Shown here piece by piece: positions 32,355 to 33,155 of a DNA stretch of 33,155 nucleotides. The stretch spans positions 1 through 33,155 of the forward strand of contig NZ_SDWV01000034.1 in NCBI RefSeq assembly GCF_004137345.1. The letters run 5' to 3'. Each line of letters begins with the position of its first letter. Position 1 is the first letter of the stretch. Source of the DNA: Nocardioides zhouii. Lineage in GTDB: Bacteria; Actinomycetota; Actinomycetes; Propionibacteriales; Nocardioidaceae. The translations under genes were made by a program, and so were the position numbers. The notes under the pieces are model-generated. The model was given only the letters and a program-made list of their open reading frames with translations, ran no database searches and was not told where the DNA came from.

Positions 32355-33085
32355 CCATCGAGAACACCGCCTGGCAGCTCGAGGACTTCGTGGACTCCCT
32401 CGTCGTCGAGCTCGACAAGACCCGCGAGACCCTCGCGGTCAAGGCCGTGAACAAGCCGCTCAGCTACTCGGTCAAGGAGGTCAGCCTCGACCTGCAGACC
32501 TTCCCGTCCTACGACGGGGACCAGGTGCGCTTCGTGACCGCGCAGCCGGGTCAGGAGGGCGCCTCCAAGATCACCATCCAGCTGAACTCGATCACCGACC
32601 AGCAGGTGCGCGCCACCACCAAGATGCCCGGGGCACGTACGGACATCCCGATCGGTCGCATCCCCGTGGACAAGGCCACGAAGAAGACACTCCGGAAGCT
32701 GGGGGTTCAGTCCGTGGACGACCTGGAGCACCTCAAGCAGAGGAACGTCGACCTGGACCAGGTCGGCGACGGGGACATCGACTACACCACGCTCAACAAG
32801 CAGATCCAGAAGTCCCGGCGCGACCAGGCGCCCCCGGTGGTCACGGCGGTGAGCCTCGGCCTCGATGAGGACCGGCGGCCCTGCCTGCTGGTCCAGGGGA
32901 CGAACCTGTCGGTGAACCCGGCCTTCCCGCCGGTTGCCGCCCTCAACCAGCGCGTTGTCGAGGTGGTCTCGCGCAGCAATGAGGAGCTGCAGCTCCGGCT
33001 GGAGCACGACCTCGAGGCCGACAACGAGCTGGTCGTCGCGCTGGACGAATTCTCCGTCGTCAAGGTCAACGTGAAGGCGCGATGA
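32351..33085 (+). CDS. modular 244-aa protein: helix-plus-strand head, HhH-like middle, IPT/TIG-like tail
   Basis: Residues 1-95 begin with a helix (WQLEDFVDSLVVELDKTRETLAVKAV) followed by strands (LSYSVKEVSLDLQTFPSYDGDQVRFVTA, KITIQLNSI). This layout resembles trypco2, a domain known to co-occur with trypsin- or subtilisin-like proteases in proposed conflict systems; the match is weak and from memory. Residues 110-150 contain TLRKLGVQSVDDLEHLKQR, like a helix-hairpin-helix unit. Residues 160-244 read as an IPT/TIG immunoglobulin-like domain (PPVVTAVSLGLDEDRRPCLLVQGTNLSVNP, VVEVVSRSNEELQLRL). GGAGG lies 8 nt before the ATG. It ends the operon 18 bp before a probable transposase gene end. A binding or targeting subunit is the likely role. 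Confidence 0.78.
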   Translation: MTIENTAWQLEDFVDSLVVELDKTRETLAVKAVNKPLSYSVKEVSLDLQTFPSYDGDQVRFVTAQPGQEGASKITIQLNSITDQQVRATTKMPGARTDIPIGRIPVDKATKKTLRKLGVQSVDDLEHLKQRNVDLDQVGDGDIDYTTLNKQIQKSRRDQAPPVVTAVSLGLDEDRRPCLLVQGTNLSVNPAFPPVAALNQRVVEVVSRSNEELQLRLEHDLEADNELVVALDEFSVVKVNVKAR

Positions 33086-33102
33086 GTAGCCCTGTGTCAA
33101 CG

Positions 33103-33155
33103 TCAGGCGGCCTCGAGGTGGTTGAGGACTGCTTGCAGCGCGTTGTGTTGGGTGG
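33103..33155 (-). mobile_element. C-terminal end of a probable transposase gene running off the window
   Basis: A minus-strand frame open to the window edge ends in TQHNALQAVLNHLEAA and TGA (33103-33105). Short Leu/His/Ala-rich endings like this are common in IS transposases. The adjacent CTGTGTCAACG (33092-33102) could be part of a terminal inverted repeat. The other IS end is outside the window, so family and extent are unknown. Confidence 0.4.

Noticed and set aside
25567..33085. Contractile tail, injection system or prophage interpretation of the protease operon
   Set aside because: No sheath, tube, baseplate, spike, ATPase, terminase or portal motif is visible in any of the seven proteins.

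Overview
The window is GC-rich DNA from an actinobacterium. Gene content and protein style (acnA, DUF3105, Tat-exported copper oxidase, leaderless-type promoters, GTG starts) fit a Nocardioidaceae-like genome; that placement is an inference, not a database result. No rRNA, tRNA or CRISPR array was seen.

Region 1 (about 1-17.6 kb) is an accessory block for metals and sulfur. On the minus strand a tight sqr, dsrC/tusE-like, dsrE2, arsD, arsA run combines sulfide oxidation and sulfur-relay proteins with an arsenic chaperone and ATPase. arsA carries a one-base frameshift and no arsenite pump gene is present. DUF2231 and VIT/CCC1 membrane proteins follow, then an ArsR-family repressor with a zinc-type CDF exporter. 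Next comes a divergent locus: a CsoR-family repressor whose ligand pattern is that of sulfur-sensing CstR, with DUF302, facing an MMPL transporter, a tiny Cys-rich protein, a YgaP-like DUF2892 protein and an AhpD-like protein. Two palindromic operators sit on the two divergent -10 elements. The block ends with a copper-type module: Met-rich membrane protein, 54-aa membrane protein, Tat lipoprotein multicopper oxidase, DUF305 lipoprotein, OmpR-type regulator and kinase, SHOCT protein and small exported protein. Four copies of an 11-bp direct-repeat operator link these genes into one probable regulon.

Region 2 (about 17.6-25.5 kb) looks like chromosomal backbone. It begins with a gene-poor stretch holding the 3' remnant of a TrmA/RlmC-type RNA methyltransferase, which marks a probable junction. 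Then come a conserved hypothetical, a P-loop kinase-like protein, aconitase, a membrane-protein/sigma-factor chimera, DUF3105, an alpha/beta hydrolase and a LuxR-type regulator. Two 18-bp palindromes with the same TCTTG-N4-CAAGA core lie upstream of acnA and of the hydrolase.

Region 3 (25.57-33.09 kb) is the best candidate for an undescribed system. It is a seven-gene co-directional operon with a cytosolic subtilisin-like protease, three large proteins I cannot assign, two small proteins (50 and 90 aa) and a modular 244-aa protein. A probable transposase gene end abuts its right edge. Most product calls rest on visible motifs and recalled family patterns; no searches could be run.
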